64,000 bases of DNA from Alteromonas sp047556435 (GCF_047556435.1 NZ_CP180210.1:806001-870000); one strand, 5' to 3'. Shown: positions 10,032-18,945, numbered from the stretch's first letter. The notes: generated from the letters alone by a model not told the origin. A program made the numbers and translations.

Positions 10032-10286
10032 AACCTGGTCCTTTCTGAATTGCCAACTGAAAACTGGCAGAGGTGTGGCTATGCTAAATCAGATAAATGC
10101 GATAAAGCGTAAAATCTTGTTAGCAAGTATGTCGCAGAGCTGGCCCGTTCGTGCAGCAAGAGGGAGCGCGTCTCGTTCAGCAAGCACATGAACGGGGATT
10201 TAACAGTAGGGTTTGGTAATTGTTGCTAAGGCATAAGAGCGAATGAATGCGCTTTTATGTAAAGAGAATCGGTGGGAGTTACACAC

Positions 10287-10316
10287 AAAAAAGCCGGCAA
10301 CATGGCCGGCTTTTTT
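10287..10316 (-). terminator. rpoD terminator
   Basis: AAAAAAGCCGGC, a six-base loop and GCCGGCTTTTTT form a perfect 12-bp stem 13 nt past the rpoD stop. It is the end of the macromolecular synthesis operon. The rest of the roughly 300-nt gap to the S41 gene shows no gene. Confidence 0.93.
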
Positions 10317-10329
10317 CAGGTAGTCGAAT

Positions 10330-12162
10330 TTACTCGTCAAGGAAGCTGCGAAGCTGCTCAGAGCGGCTTGGGTGACGCAGTTTACGAAGCGCTTTCGCTT
10401 CAATCTGACGAATACGCTCGCGGGTAACGTCGAACTGTTTGCCCACTTCTTCCAGCGTGTGGTCAGTATTCATATCGATACCGAAACGCATACGCAGAAC
10501 TTTCGCTTCACGAGCTGTCAGGCCTGCAAGCACTTCCTGTGTCGCATTTTTCAGGCTACCGCCAGTGGCTGAATCGAGGGGCTGAATAATTGTGTTGTCC
10601 TCGATGAAGTCTCCCAGATGTGAATCTTCATCATCACCAATTGGCGTCTCCATGGAGATAGGCTCTTTGGCAATTTTCAGCACCTTACGAATTTTATCTT
10701 CCGGCATGAGCATGCGTTCAGACAATTCTTCCGGCGTCGGCTCACGACCCATCTCCTGAAGCATCTGGCGAGAGATACGATTCAGTTTATTAATGGTCTC
10801 AATCATGTGAACCGGGATACGAATTGTACGTGCCTGGTCCGCGATTGAACGCGTGATAGCCTGACGAATCCACCATGTGGCGTAAGTAGAGAACTTATAA
10901 CCACGACGGTATTCGAATTTATCTACCGCTTTCATCAGACCGATATTACCTTCCTGAATCAAATCCAAGAACTGCAGACCGCGGTTGGTGTATTTCTTCG
11001 CGATAGAAATTACCAGACGTAAGTTTGCCTCAACCATCTCTTTCTTGGCGCGGCGTGCTTTTGCCTCACCAATCGACATGCGACGGTTAATATCTTTAAT
11101 GTCAGCAATGACCAGGCCGGTTTCTTGCTCAACCTGATTCATTTTTGAAATGCAGCGTTCGATTTCTTCGCGGTTCACCGCCAGTGCATCTGCATAAGCG
11201 GCTTTTGACGCAATTGCCTCACCCAGCCATTTGGATGACGTTTCGTTGCCTGCGAATGACTTAATAAAGTCTTTCTTCGGCATCTTTGCGTTAACCACAC
11301 AGTACTTCATTACCAGACGTTCCTGGATGCGGACTTTGTCCATCATCTCACGCATGTTTTTCACCATGCGATCGAACTGCTTAGGTACCAGACGGAATTC
11401 TTTAAAGATGTCGCTTAGTGCAGTGATTTGCTCGCGGGCATCTGCATGAGCACGGCCTTTCGCTTCGATAACACTGCGGGTTTTTACATACTGCTCTCTG
11501 AGCTCGGCAAAACGCTCGCGCGCCATCTCAGGATCAACGCCACCTTCATCTTCGTCTTCGTCGTCTTCGTCTTCATCATCGTCTTCGTCTTCCAGCTCTT
11601 CTTCTGAAAGCTCAGAACCGATGTGGGTCGCCGTTGGTGCCAGATCCTGTTCATCGTCAGGATCGACAAACCCGGAAATAATGTCGCCTAAGCGTATTTC
11701 TTCCGCTTCATAGAGGTCCCACTGGTCAAGCAGATAAGTGATGGCTTCCGGGTATTCTGCAACGGAGCACTGAACCTGATTAATCCCGTCTTCAATACGT
11801 TTTGCGATTTCAATCTCGCCTTCGCGGGTAAGCAGTTCAACGGTGCCCATTTCACGCATGTACATGCGAACCGGGTCAGTGGTGCGGCCAATTTCACTTT
11901 CTACTGTTGCCAGTGCCTGTGCCGCTGCTTCTGCAGCGTCTTCGTCAGCGGTGGCTTCTTGCATGAGCAGTTCGTCAGAGTCAGGGGCTGACTCAGAAAC
12001 CTGGATGCCCATATCATTGATCATGCGGATAATATCTTCGATTTGATCAGAATCGACGATGTCTTGCGGCAGGTGGTCGTTAACTTCTGCAAAAGTGAGA
12101 TACCCTTGCTCTTTACCTTTTGCAATCAGGAGTTTAATCTGAGACTGCTTGCTTTGCGCCAT
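10330..12162 (-). CDS. rpoD: RNA polymerase primary sigma factor (sigma-70)
   Basis: A 610-residue housekeeping sigma factor, near-identical in plan to E. coli RpoD (613 residues). Region 1.1 is at the N-terminus (GKEQGYLTFAEVNDHLP), then region 1.2 with GRTTDPVRMYMREMGTVELL. A very acidic Asp/Glu stretch sits at about residues 180-210 inside the non-conserved region. Region 2 (LRLVISIAKKYTNRGLQFLD; YKFSTYATWWIRQAI) and region 4 (TLEEVGKQFDVTRERIRQIE) complete it. The start is set at the ATG of MAQSKQSQ, as an upstream in-frame codon adds eight residues not found in the family. It is the last gene of the rpsU-yqeY-dnaG-rpoD operon; the 259-nt gap after dnaG leaves room for an internal promoter or RNA processing. 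Confidence 0.98.
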   Translation of the reverse strand: MAQSKQSQIKLLIAKGKEQGYLTFAEVNDHLPQDIVDSDQIEDIIRMINDMGIQVSESAPDSDELLMQEATADEDAAEAAAQALATVESEIGRTTDPVRMYMREMGTVELLTREGEIEIAKRIEDGINQVQCSVAEYPEAITYLLDQWDLYEAEEIRLGDIISGFVDPDDEQDLAPTATHIGSELSEEELEDEDDDEDEDDEDEDEGGVDPEMARERFAELREQYVKTRSVIEAKGRAHADAREQITALSDIFKEFRLVPKQFDRMVKNMREMMDKVRIQERLVMKYCVVNAKMPKKDFIKSFAGNETSSKWLGEAIASKAAYADALAVNREEIERCISKMNQVEQETGLVIADIKDINRRMSIGEAKARRAKKEMVEANLRLVISIAKKYTNRGLQFLDLIQEGNIGLMKAVDKFEYRRGYKFSTYATWWIRQAITRSIADQARTIRIPVHMIETINKLNRISRQMLQEMGREPTPEELSERMLMPEDKIRKVLKIAKEPISMETPIGDDEDSHLGDFIEDNTIIQPLDSATGGSLKNATQEVLAGLTAREAKVLRMRFGIDMNTDHTLEEVGKQFDVTRERIRQIEAKALRKLRHPSRSEQLRSFLDE

Positions 12163-12421
12163 ATACCCTACACTTCTCACATTCAATTAATTTGCATTAA
12201 ACACTCTACGTATACGTAAATTGTTTACTGTCGTATCAATGCCGCCTACCCGGTATAACTCTCTGGAATCGTTATCCAGTCCGGGTCTTACTGCCCGATC
12301 TCTGGCGAGAAAATCTCACAAACCCACGTTTCACATGGACTGCGGCGAATTAGCCAGTATAGCAGAAATATTAAGGTTTTGACCAGAATTCCGGCGGATT
12401 TTTTAGCCAGAAATCACACTA

Positions 12422-14203
12422 TTACGATTTCTGACGTTCTCTCATTAGCAGGTTTAGCTCTTGTTTCTCCGACTGCGTCAACGGTTGTACCCGCGACTGA
12501 GAGATCAGAGTTTCAATCCTGCTGTCGAAATGCCAGTCCAGTAGCTTAGCAAAACTGTCACGATAGACCTGTTCTGCGTCCTCATCTGCAACAAGGTGTT
12601 CCTGAAGCAGTAACTTCGTAATGTTTGATGAGTGGGGATGATCGCGGAAGTTTTCAACAACCTGCGCCGTATTAGCACGCGGATAACGCTGGCAATAATC
12701 ATGTACATCCATTAATACGGTCATTCCTGGCATCCCACTGCTTTGCAAAATAGCAGGAACCACTTCTTCACACTCTGCAGCGAGAGACGGCTTATCCAGT
12801 AATAATCTGATCATCATCCGAAGGGGAGATAAACGGGTTTTTTGCGCACCATGTTGTGACGCAGAACGTCCGGGCTTGCCTGAGCCACGGTTCGCTTTAG
12901 CGATATCCTGCTGTAACCTGAATCTGTCATATTCCCCGAGATGCTTTGCCAGCTCCTCCTGTAGTAAGGTTCGCTGATCATCACCTAACACTTGGTCAAT
13001 CAGTGGCTGCGCAGCATTTTTCAACGCCATTTTACCTTCAGGCGTACCAACCTGATGCGTTTTCAGCAGACTGTCGAAGAAGAATCGCGATAGCGGCATG
13101 GCGGTGTCGGTCAGTTCCATAAACGCATCGTGACCTATTTTTCGCACCATGGTGTCCGGGTCTTCGCCGTCGGGTAAAAACAAGAACGACAGCTGCACAC
13201 CGTCTTTGAGCGCAGGCAGGGCATTTTCCAGCGCGCGCCAGGCGGCATCACGGCCGGCACGATCACCGTCATAGCAGCAGACGATTTGCGATGTGCCGCG
13301 CGTCAGTAATTGTAAATGCTCAGGAGTGGTGGCCGTACCCAGCGCCGCTGTGGCAATGTTAATATCAAACTGACTAAGGGCAACTACGTCCATGTAGCCT
13401 TCTACTATCATCACTTTATTTAACTGACGATTAGCCTGCTTAGCCTGATAGAAGCCGAAAAGCTCGTGGCCTTTGTGGAATATACGGGTTTCCGGCGAGT
13501 TCAGATATTTCGGACCGCCTTCCTCTAGAACCCGGCCGCCGAAACCGACTACCCGGCCGCGACGATCACGAATGGGGAACATGATACGGTGGCGGAAAAA
13601 GTCGTAGGTTTTGCCGTTGTCGTTTTTATTGACCAGCTTTAAATCGATAAGCTGTTTAATACGTTCATGATCAGTACCGAAGGTCTTTAGCACCGCATCC
13701 CATTCGTCCGGGGCGTAGCCGATTTCCCAACGCTTGACTATATCACCGGATAATCCACGGCCTTTCAGATAATCAATGGCTTGCTGACTCTTTGGATGGT
13801 TGCGCAACTGGTGTTGGAAAAATCTGGCGACCTTATCCATCAACGTGTAGTCATCTTCCAGTTGCTGCTTTTTCTCGGCGCTCATTGCCGGTCGCGAGCC
13901 TTTCTCGCGGGGGACTTCCAGCCCGTGGTGCCTGGCCAGTTCTTCAATGGCCTCGACAAATTCGAGACGATCGAACTCCATAATGAAAGAAATGGCATTG
14001 CCGTGTGCGCCGCAGCCAAAACAGTGATAAAACTGCTTGTCCTGACTAACGGTAAAAGACGGTGTTTTTTCGTTATGAAAAGGGCAACACGCCTGGTAGT
14101 TCTTGCCTGCTTTTTTCAGCTTCACACGGCTATCTACCACGTCTACCACATCGGTGCGCGCCAGAAGGTCGTCTATAAAATCGCGGGGTATCTTACCGGC
14201 CAT
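12422..14203 (-). CDS. dnaG: DNA primase
   Basis: A 593-residue replicative primase that makes RNA primers at the fork. The N-terminal CHC2 zinc finger has ligands Cys40, His43, Cys61 and Cys64 (CPFHNEKTPSF and HCFGCG). The TOPRIM catalytic core contains VIVEGYMDVV near residue 265 and CYDGDRAGRDA. The C-terminal domain that binds DnaB helicase follows a variable linker with KANRGSGKPGRSAS. The length fits the family (581 in E. coli). It is the third gene of the macromolecular synthesis operon, 101 nt after yqeY with a strong hairpin between them. Confidence 0.97.
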   Translation of the reverse strand: MAGKIPRDFIDDLLARTDVVDVVDSRVKLKKAGKNYQACCPFHNEKTPSFTVSQDKQFYHCFGCGAHGNAISFIMEFDRLEFVEAIEELARHHGLEVPREKGSRPAMSAEKKQQLEDDYTLMDKVARFFQHQLRNHPKSQQAIDYLKGRGLSGDIVKRWEIGYAPDEWDAVLKTFGTDHERIKQLIDLKLVNKNDNGKTYDFFRHRIMFPIRDRRGRVVGFGGRVLEEGGPKYLNSPETRIFHKGHELFGFYQAKQANRQLNKVMIVEGYMDVVALSQFDINIATAALGTATTPEHLQLLTRGTSQIVCCYDGDRAGRDAAWRALENALPALKDGVQLSFLFLPDGEDPDTMVRKIGHDAFMELTDTAMPLSRFFFDSLLKTHQVGTPEGKMALKNAAQPLIDQVLGDDQRTLLQEELAKHLGEYDRFRLQQDIAKANRGSGKPGRSASQHGAQKTRLSPLRMMIRLLLDKPSLAAECEEVVPAILQSSGMPGMTVLMDVHDYCQRYPRANTAQVVENFRDHPHSSNITKLLLQEHLVADEDAEQVYRDSFAKLLDWHFDSRIETLISQSRVQPLTQSEKQELNLLMRERQKS

Positions 14204-14260
14204 GAAAGTGCATTACAGAAAAGAAAACAAGCCGTACTTTAGCAGGCTGGGGAAGTTGCG

Positions 14261-14295
14261 CAACAACCCGTTGGCGTGAATCCAACAGGTTGTTG
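14261..14295 (-). other. strong hairpin upstream of dnaG (candidate attenuator)
   Basis: Arms CAACAACCcGTTGG and CCAACaGGTTGTTG, with one mismatch and a 7-nt loop, form a 13-pair stem between the yqeY stop and the dnaG start. No U run follows, so it is not a standard terminator. In E. coli this operon has a weak terminator before dnaG that lowers primase output; this hairpin is in the equivalent place. The regulatory role is inferred. Confidence 0.6.
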
Positions 14296-14304
14296 AAAAT
14301 AGCA

Positions 14305-14751
14305 TCAGGCGTTCAGACGCGCTTTGACTTTGCCACTTAACGCGCCCATGTCGGTGCGTCCCTGTACTTCAGGCTTCAGTACGCCCATCACTTTGCCCAT
14401 GTCTTGCATGCCGGTGGCACCGGTATTGGCAATGGCATTATCAATAAGCGAATTGATTTCGTCTTCGGTTAATTGCTGAGGCAGGAAAGTTTCCAATACT
14501 GCAATTTCTTCACGCTCTTTTGAGGCCAAATCGTCCCGGTTTGCTGCGTCATATTGCTCAGCCGCATCCTGACGTTGTTTTACGCCCTTAGTAATCACTG
14601 CTAACACGGCAGCGTCGTCCAGCGTGATTTGCTCGTCAATTTCACGCTGCTTAACCGCAGCCAGGGTCATACGAATTGTACCCAGACGAACTTTGTCCTT
14701 CGCGCGCATGGCATCTTTTTGCGCATCTTTTAACTCATCAATCAAAGCCAT
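14305..14751 (-). CDS. GatB/YqeY domain protein
   Basis: A 148-residue protein homologous to the tail domain of GatB, the amidotransferase that converts Glu-tRNA(Gln). Visible family features are MRAKDKVRLGTIRM, AVITKGVKQRQDAAEQY, ETFLPQQLTEDEI and GKVMGVLKPEVQGRTDM. The start is the ATG seven bases after AAGGAA; the frame is open 20 codons further up but without a ribosome site. Free-standing YqeY proteins probably bind tRNA, but the role is not settled. Its place between rpsU and dnaG is common in gammaproteobacteria other than enterics. Confidence 0.93.
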   Translation of the reverse strand: MALIDELKDAQKDAMRAKDKVRLGTIRMTLAAVKQREIDEQITLDDAAVLAVITKGVKQRQDAAEQYDAANRDDLASKEREEIAVLETFLPQQLTEDEINSLIDNAIANTGATGMQDMGKVMGVLKPEVQGRTDMGALSGKVKARLNA

Positions 14752-14891
14752 GATAATTTCCTTTGCGTAGTACCTTTTACAGTAATAATGTTTGCGGTAG
14801 CTTACCACCAATACTCGGACACCTTGAGTGCCGACAATACATTGCTACTGTAACAAGTCTGGTTAGGCCACTTTTCAGGCCCCTGAAATAC

Positions 14892-14921
14892 AAAAGGTGC
14901 TGCCGGAGCAACACCTTTTTT
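14892..14921 (-). terminator. terminator after rpsU
   Basis: AAAAGGTGCTGC and GCAACACCTTTT pair (one G-U) around a short loop between rpsU and yqeY. On the transcribed strand it ends in a U-rich run. As in E. coli, it would let most transcripts stop after rpsU while some read on into yqeY-dnaG-rpoD. Confidence 0.8.
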
Positions 14922-14942
14922 GACTCAATTGCCAACCCTGTT

Positions 14943-15158
14943 TTAGTAGAGTTTTACGCGACGTGCGTTTTCACGAGCCAGTTTTTTCAGATGACGCTTT
15001 TTAGCAGCAGCTTTTTTGCGCTTGCGTTCCCAAGTAGGCTTCTCGAAGAACTCACGACGACGAACTTCAGACAGAACGCCTGCTTTTTCACAAGAGCGCT
15101 TAAAGCGACGCAGCGCTACATCAAACGGCTCGTTTTCTCTAACTTTAACGATAGGCAT
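14943..15158 (-). CDS. rpsU: 30S ribosomal protein S21
   Basis: A 71-residue basic protein matching bS21 along its length: MPIVKVRENEPFDVALRRFK at the start, then CEKAGVLSEVRRREFFEKP and a Lys/Arg-rich tail. It sits on the 30S platform and helps initiation with natural mRNAs. A GAGGTGAGA ribosome site precedes the ATG. It is the first gene of the macromolecular synthesis operon, with a good sigma-70 promoter at 15241-15269 and a repeat-bearing leader. Confidence 0.98.
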   Translation of the reverse strand: MPIVKVRENEPFDVALRRFKRSCEKAGVLSEVRRREFFEKPTWERKRKKAAAKKRHLKKLARENARRVKLY

Positions 15159-15189
15159 TAAATTCTCACCTCAAAACTTATCAGTATTT

Positions 15190-15238
15190 CCGGGTTAAAA
15201 TTGTGCGCGAAAAAGGCACCCGGGTTAAAAATGGTGCG
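15190..15238 (-). repeat. direct repeat in rpsU leader
   Basis: CCGGGTTAAAATTGTGCG (15190-15207) and CCGGGTTAAAAATGGTGCG (15220-15238) are near-identical copies 30 bp apart on the same strand. One covers the expected transcription start of rpsU and the other lies in its untranslated leader. The spacing is close to three helical turns, as for cooperative protein binding; an RNA-level role is also possible. Confidence 0.65.
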
Positions 15239-15240
15239 AA

Positions 15241-15269
15241 ATTCTAATCATATCTGAGACGAATGTAAA
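15241..15269 (-). promoter_or_regulatory. sigma-70 promoter of rpsU
   Basis: Read on the minus strand, TTTACA (15269-15264) and TAGAAT (15246-15241) are separated by exactly 17 nt. Each differs from consensus at one position. The predicted start is near 15234, giving a leader of about 75 nt. Confidence 0.82.
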
Positions 15270-15393
15270 GCCTGAATTGCTAAAAAGTAGTCAGTTCGAG
15301 GGAAAATTACCGCTTCGGCATTCCCTGACAAAGGCAATAACGGTACACTCTGCGCCTTATTCTACACATACTCTACCGACAGGCCAGATAGTA

Positions 15394-16416
15394 ATGCGAA
15401 TTTTGGGTATTGAAACTTCCTGCGATGAAACCGGTATTGCCGTTTACGACGATAAACTCGGGTTGTTATCTCACGAGCTCTATAGTCAGGTAAAGCTGCA
15501 TGCAGATTACGGCGGCGTCGTGCCGGAACTGGCCTCAAGGGATCATGTTCGAAAAATTGTCCCACTTATCCAAAAAGCGCTGGCGGATGCCAATACCCGA
15601 GGTGAAGATCTGAATGGTGTGGCATTCACACAAGGTCCTGGGTTGGTTGGCGCCTTGTTGGTAGGGTCGTCGGTAGGCCGTGCGCTGGCCTATGCCTGGA
15701 ATGTGCCCGCAGTTGGTGTGCATCATATGGAGGGACATCTTTTAGCCCCAATGCTTGAGGAGCCTGCCCCAGCGTTTCCGTTTGTAGCATTGTTAGTGTC
15801 TGGCGGGCATTCCATGTTGGTAAAGGTTGAGGGAATTGGTCAGTACGAGGTGCTGGGCGAATCAATTGATGATGCCGCAGGGGAAGCTTTTGATAAAACC
15901 GCAAAGCTGTTAGGTCTGGATTATCCGGGCGGGCCGTTACTGGCAAAGCTGGCGGAAAAAGGGGAACCGGGGCACTATAAATTCCCCCGTCCGATGACCG
16001 ACCGGCCAGGTCTCGAGTTCAGTTTCAGTGGCCTGAAAACCTTTGCTGCCAATACCATCCGCGATGCCGATGGCAGTGAGCAAACCAAAGCAAATATCGC
16101 CTATGCCTTTCAGGAAGCGGTGGTGGATACCCTGATTATCAAATGCCGGCGCGCGCTGAAGCAGACCAATATGAAGCGCCTGGTGATTGCCGGTGGGGTC
16201 AGTGCCAACACCATGCTTCGGGAAAAAATGCAGCAATTGATGGCGGACATGAAAGGGGAGGTTTACTACCCCAGCCTGGCGTTTTGCACCGATAATGGTG
16301 CCATGATCGCATATGCTGGCATGCAACGCCTGAAAGCTGGTGAGACACTTGATTTATCCAGCCCGGCTAAACCACGCTGGCCTCTGGATAGCCTGGGCAA
16401 GGTTGACGTCAGCTAA
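15394..16416 (+). CDS. tsaD: tRNA N6-adenosine threonylcarbamoyltransferase
   Basis: A 340-residue TsaD (formerly Gcp/YgjD). It transfers threonylcarbamoyl to A37 of ANN-decoding tRNAs together with TsaB and TsaE. The N-terminus RILGIETSCDETG is the first phosphate-binding loop. His111 and His115 (VHHMEGH) are the metal ligands, and LLVSGGHSMLV, DDAAGEAFDKTAKLLGL and IAGGVSANT complete the ASKHA-type site. The frame is open 39 codons upstream, but the homologous start is this ATG. It is divergent from rpsU, as in E. coli. Confidence 0.97.
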   Translation: MRILGIETSCDETGIAVYDDKLGLLSHELYSQVKLHADYGGVVPELASRDHVRKIVPLIQKALADANTRGEDLNGVAFTQGPGLVGALLVGSSVGRALAYAWNVPAVGVHHMEGHLLAPMLEEPAPAFPFVALLVSGGHSMLVKVEGIGQYEVLGESIDDAAGEAFDKTAKLLGLDYPGGPLLAKLAEKGEPGHYKFPRPMTDRPGLEFSFSGLKTFAANTIRDADGSEQTKANIAYAFQEAVVDTLIIKCRRALKQTNMKRLVIAGGVSANTMLREKMQQLMADMKGEVYYPSLAFCTDNGAMIAYAGMQRLKAGETLDLSSPAKPRWPLDSLGKVDVS

Positions 16417-16590
16417 CCGAAATGGCGACCGGTTGCACTGGGTGGCGGTGAACAGTTGCACGGCAAAGGGGGCGTTTTTATCCTTTTCCAGCTCACTTAT
16501 GAGATAAAGCCTGTTCACACGTGGCGCCGGAGCCTGCGCTTTCCTGTCCTGCAGTCTTGCAAACCGCCGTGGCGAAGTCACACCCGATAT

Positions 16591-16612
16591 ATCGTGTCGT
16601 GTCAGACACGAT
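16591..16612. other. perfect hairpin in the tsaD downstream gap
   Basis: ATCGTGTC, a six-base loop and GACACGAT form a perfect 8-bp stem 175 nt after tsaD. No T run follows, so it is a weak terminator candidate or an operator. The gap 16417-16760 (344 nt) otherwise shows no gene; an open minus frame there overlaps the end of tsaD and looks like a shadow. Confidence 0.4.
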
Positions 16613-16760
16613 GATTTCACTCAAATGTGTCAGTCGAAAAATTTAGAAACACTTAACCGATTGTCAGACATAAACTGGACTTACTTATCAACTATCCTGC
16701 TGGTAAACTCTTCGCCGCACAAGATTGTGCAGTGGAGCTATTTACCAAAAGGAAGTTGAT

Positions 16761-17690
16761 ATGATTATTGCGCGAATTCGTACCTGCCTGGTACTGTTTT
16801 GTCTGGCAGTCTCATCCCATGCTAACGCAGGCGCTACCGACTGGATGCCGTTTACGGTTGATGATGGCCATATTCTGGTGGACATTACAATGGCCGGGCA
16901 CCCGGTTAAAGCCATTCTGGACACTGGTGCTGAACATAATGGCGTAAGCCATGCTTTTATCGAACACTATAAACCGGATTTTGTCCGCGCAGGCCGCACA
17001 CGTATTAAAGGGCCTTTTGGCGAAGATATCCGCGACCGTTACAACGCCGTTGATGTAAAAATTTTTGGTGTAGATCTTGAGCTGGATAAGCTCGTCGATC
17101 TGGATTTCGGCTCTCCGGACCACGCGCTGCTGCTGGGTGCTGGCTTTTTCGACGACTTTATCACCCAGGTCGATTATCCCAATCAACGCATTCGCCTGAT
17201 TGATCGCGACAGCATCAATATTGCTGAATACCGCAACGTCCGTGTAGAGCAGGACGCGAAAAGTTATATGCTGCTGGTTAACGTCACGCTCAATAAACAG
17301 GAAGATGTCTGGCTTATCCTTGATACCGGTTTAAATGGCGGCATTATGGTTGAGCGTCGGATTGCCAGAAATAACAACTGGCTGGATGGTAACTTCAAAA
17401 CCGTAACCACTGACTCCGTGGGTGTGGCCCGCGATCAGGACATTGAATCGTTTTTGCTGCCCTCTGTGATCCTGGGTCCCTATGAAGTGGAAAACGTCAT
17501 TGTTTCTACCCCGATAGAAGGTCAGGATCTTCATATCAATACGGATGTAGGCGCTAAAGAGCAGACAGGCACCCGCATACGGGGGAATCAGGTTTCGGGC
17601 TTACTGGGTTATGATGTTCTTAAGCATTTTGTGCTTACCATTGACTACGAGCGCGGCTATCTTCATATTGGACTGCCCGAGGACATTTAG
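16761..17690 (+). CDS. exported two-domain retropepsin-like aspartyl protease
   Basis: A 309-residue protein with a signal peptide (hydrophobic core, then SSHANA). It carries two retropepsin-type active-site motifs in one chain: KAILDTGAEHNGV with Asp54 and LILDTGLNGGI with Asp188. Each is followed by a half-domain ending in a hydrophobic-Gly motif (LLGAGFF; LLGYDVL). This is a single-chain arrangement of two halves that are separate subunits in viral enzymes. The start is the ATG after AAGGAAG. It should act in the periplasm; no substrate is known. The phosphodiesterase gene starts 13 nt later, suggesting co-transcription. Confidence 0.8.
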   Translation: MIIARIRTCLVLFCLAVSSHANAGATDWMPFTVDDGHILVDITMAGHPVKAILDTGAEHNGVSHAFIEHYKPDFVRAGRTRIKGPFGEDIRDRYNAVDVKIFGVDLELDKLVDLDFGSPDHALLLGAGFFDDFITQVDYPNQRIRLIDRDSINIAEYRNVRVEQDAKSYMLLVNVTLNKQEDVWLILDTGLNGGIMVERRIARNNNWLDGNFKTVTTDSVGVARDQDIESFLLPSVILGPYEVENVIVSTPIEGQDLHINTDVGAKEQTGTRIRGNQVSGLLGYDVLKHFVLTIDYERGYLHIGLPEDI

Positions 17691-17703
17691 ATGATGTAGG
17701 GCA

Positions 17704-18945
17704 ATGAAGCCAGTCTGGATTATATACATAGTTTTACTTTGCGGCGCATGTAGCGCCGCGTTTGCAGCACCCTCCCCAAAAACGCCGGCCGACAGCAAAC
17801 AGCACGTGGTGTTGTTGTCGCTGGATGGCTTTCGTCACGATTATATTGAAAAGCATCAGGCCAACAACCTCGCTGACATTGCTCGTCAGGGCGTCAGAGC
17901 GCAAACGATGATCCCGGTTTATCCTGCTAACACGTTTCCCAACCACATTTCTTTGGTGACCGGTCTGCACCCTTCACAACATGGCATTGTAAATAACTAT
18001 TTTTACGACAAGCAGCGCCCGAAAGATGATGGCTATGCAATGTATGGAATGGGAAAGGGCTTGAAGGACAGTACCTGGATCCAGGCGCTACCGTTATGGA
18101 ATCTGGTTGAGTTTCACGGTGATAAAGCCGCTACTTTTTTCTGGCCTGAATCCGATGCCAGGATTAACGGTGCACTGCCAACCTATCACTATCACTATTC
18201 GAAATATTCAGACTATCAGCAGCGTATCGACCAAATTATCGCATGGTTATCGCTGCCAGAATCCAGCCGGCCGCGCTTTGTCGCCGGATACTTCTCGCTT
18301 ACCGATTCCGTGGGTCACGATTTTGGTCCTGACGCAAAAGAAACCTTCAATGCCGTGCAGCGTGTAGACGCCTTAGTTGGTCAGCTTTACCGGCGTTTGC
18401 AGGCACTGCCCATAGCAGTAAATCTGGTGGTGGTATCCGATCACGGCATGACGAACGTGGATATGAATAAGGTAGTTACGGTTGAATCGTTGGAAATTCC
18501 GGAAGACTTTGTGTACGAAAATGAAGGTGCTCAGGTCATGATTTACGCCCGACCCGGCGTTGGCGCTACGCGGATAGCGCAAGAAACTGCGCGGCTGGCC
18601 AACCACGCGCAAGGGCGTTTTATCGTGCTTGATAAACAGCAGCGCGAGCAACGCCATTATTCACAAGGGCCAAGAACCGGCGATATCGTACTTGAGATAT
18701 CAGCGCCAGCCAGATTTGTCAGTGAAGACAGTGAGCATGTCAGCGCTGGCGGTCATGGCTATCTGCCAGAACACCCCGATATGGGCGCGACCTTTGTGGC
18801 TGCCGGGCCAGCCTTCAAAAAGGGGGAAACGTTACCCTCAATGTCATCGTTAGAGGTATATCCGGGGATTGCGCAGATAATGGAATTGCCCCTGCTATCA
18901 GATGTCGCCAGCGACGGGACAATCTTTGCACAAGGTTTAAAGTAG
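17704..18945 (+). CDS. ectonucleotide pyrophosphatase/phosphodiesterase-type alkaline phosphatase superfamily protein
   Basis: A 413-residue exported enzyme of the NPP/alkaline phosphatase superfamily. It follows the family order: VVLLSLDGFRHDY with metal ligand Asp41, PANTFPNHISLVTGLHP with nucleophile Thr77, HGIVNNYFYD, TDSVGHDFGPD, VVVSDHGM and a final GGHGYLPEHPDM carrying the last metal-binding His. These enzymes hydrolyse phosphodiester or pyrophosphate bonds of nucleotides or lipid head groups using two zinc ions. The signal peptide core contains CGACSAAFAA; lipid anchoring is possible but not typical. It lies 13 nt after the retropepsin gene. Confidence 0.92.
   Translation: MKPVWIIYIVLLCGACSAAFAAPSPKTPADSKQHVVLLSLDGFRHDYIEKHQANNLADIARQGVRAQTMIPVYPANTFPNHISLVTGLHPSQHGIVNNYFYDKQRPKDDGYAMYGMGKGLKDSTWIQALPLWNLVEFHGDKAATFFWPESDARINGALPTYHYHYSKYSDYQQRIDQIIAWLSLPESSRPRFVAGYFSLTDSVGHDFGPDAKETFNAVQRVDALVGQLYRRLQALPIAVNLVVVSDHGMTNVDMNKVVTVESLEIPEDFVYENEGAQVMIYARPGVGATRIAQETARLANHAQGRFIVLDKQQREQRHYSQGPRTGDIVLEISAPARFVSEDSEHVSAGGHGYLPEHPDMGATFVAAGPAFKKGETLPSMSSLEVYPGIAQIMELPLLSDVASDGTIFAQGLK

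Noticed and set aside
10143..10197. Inverted GTTCGTGC / GCACATGAAC-like arms upstream of rpoD's terminator
   Set aside because: Arms are imperfect and about 40 nt apart; checked for a tRNA or attachment site and found neither.
12243..12295. Weak stem between dnaG and rpoD (CTGGA/TCCAG inside CCGG/CCGG)
   Set aside because: Short stems with mismatches and no U run; not distinguishable from chance.
13781..14242. 153-codon plus-strand frame opposite dnaG
   Set aside because: It lies wholly over the well-conserved zinc-finger end of dnaG, has no ribosome site and reads as no known protein.
15277..15393. 39-codon N-terminal extension of tsaD
   Set aside because: The family starts at RILGIETSCDETG, and the extension overlaps the divergent promoter region.
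16354..16620. 88-codon minus-strand frame after tsaD
   Set aside because: It overlaps the tsaD 3' end, has no ribosome site and has no recognisable content.
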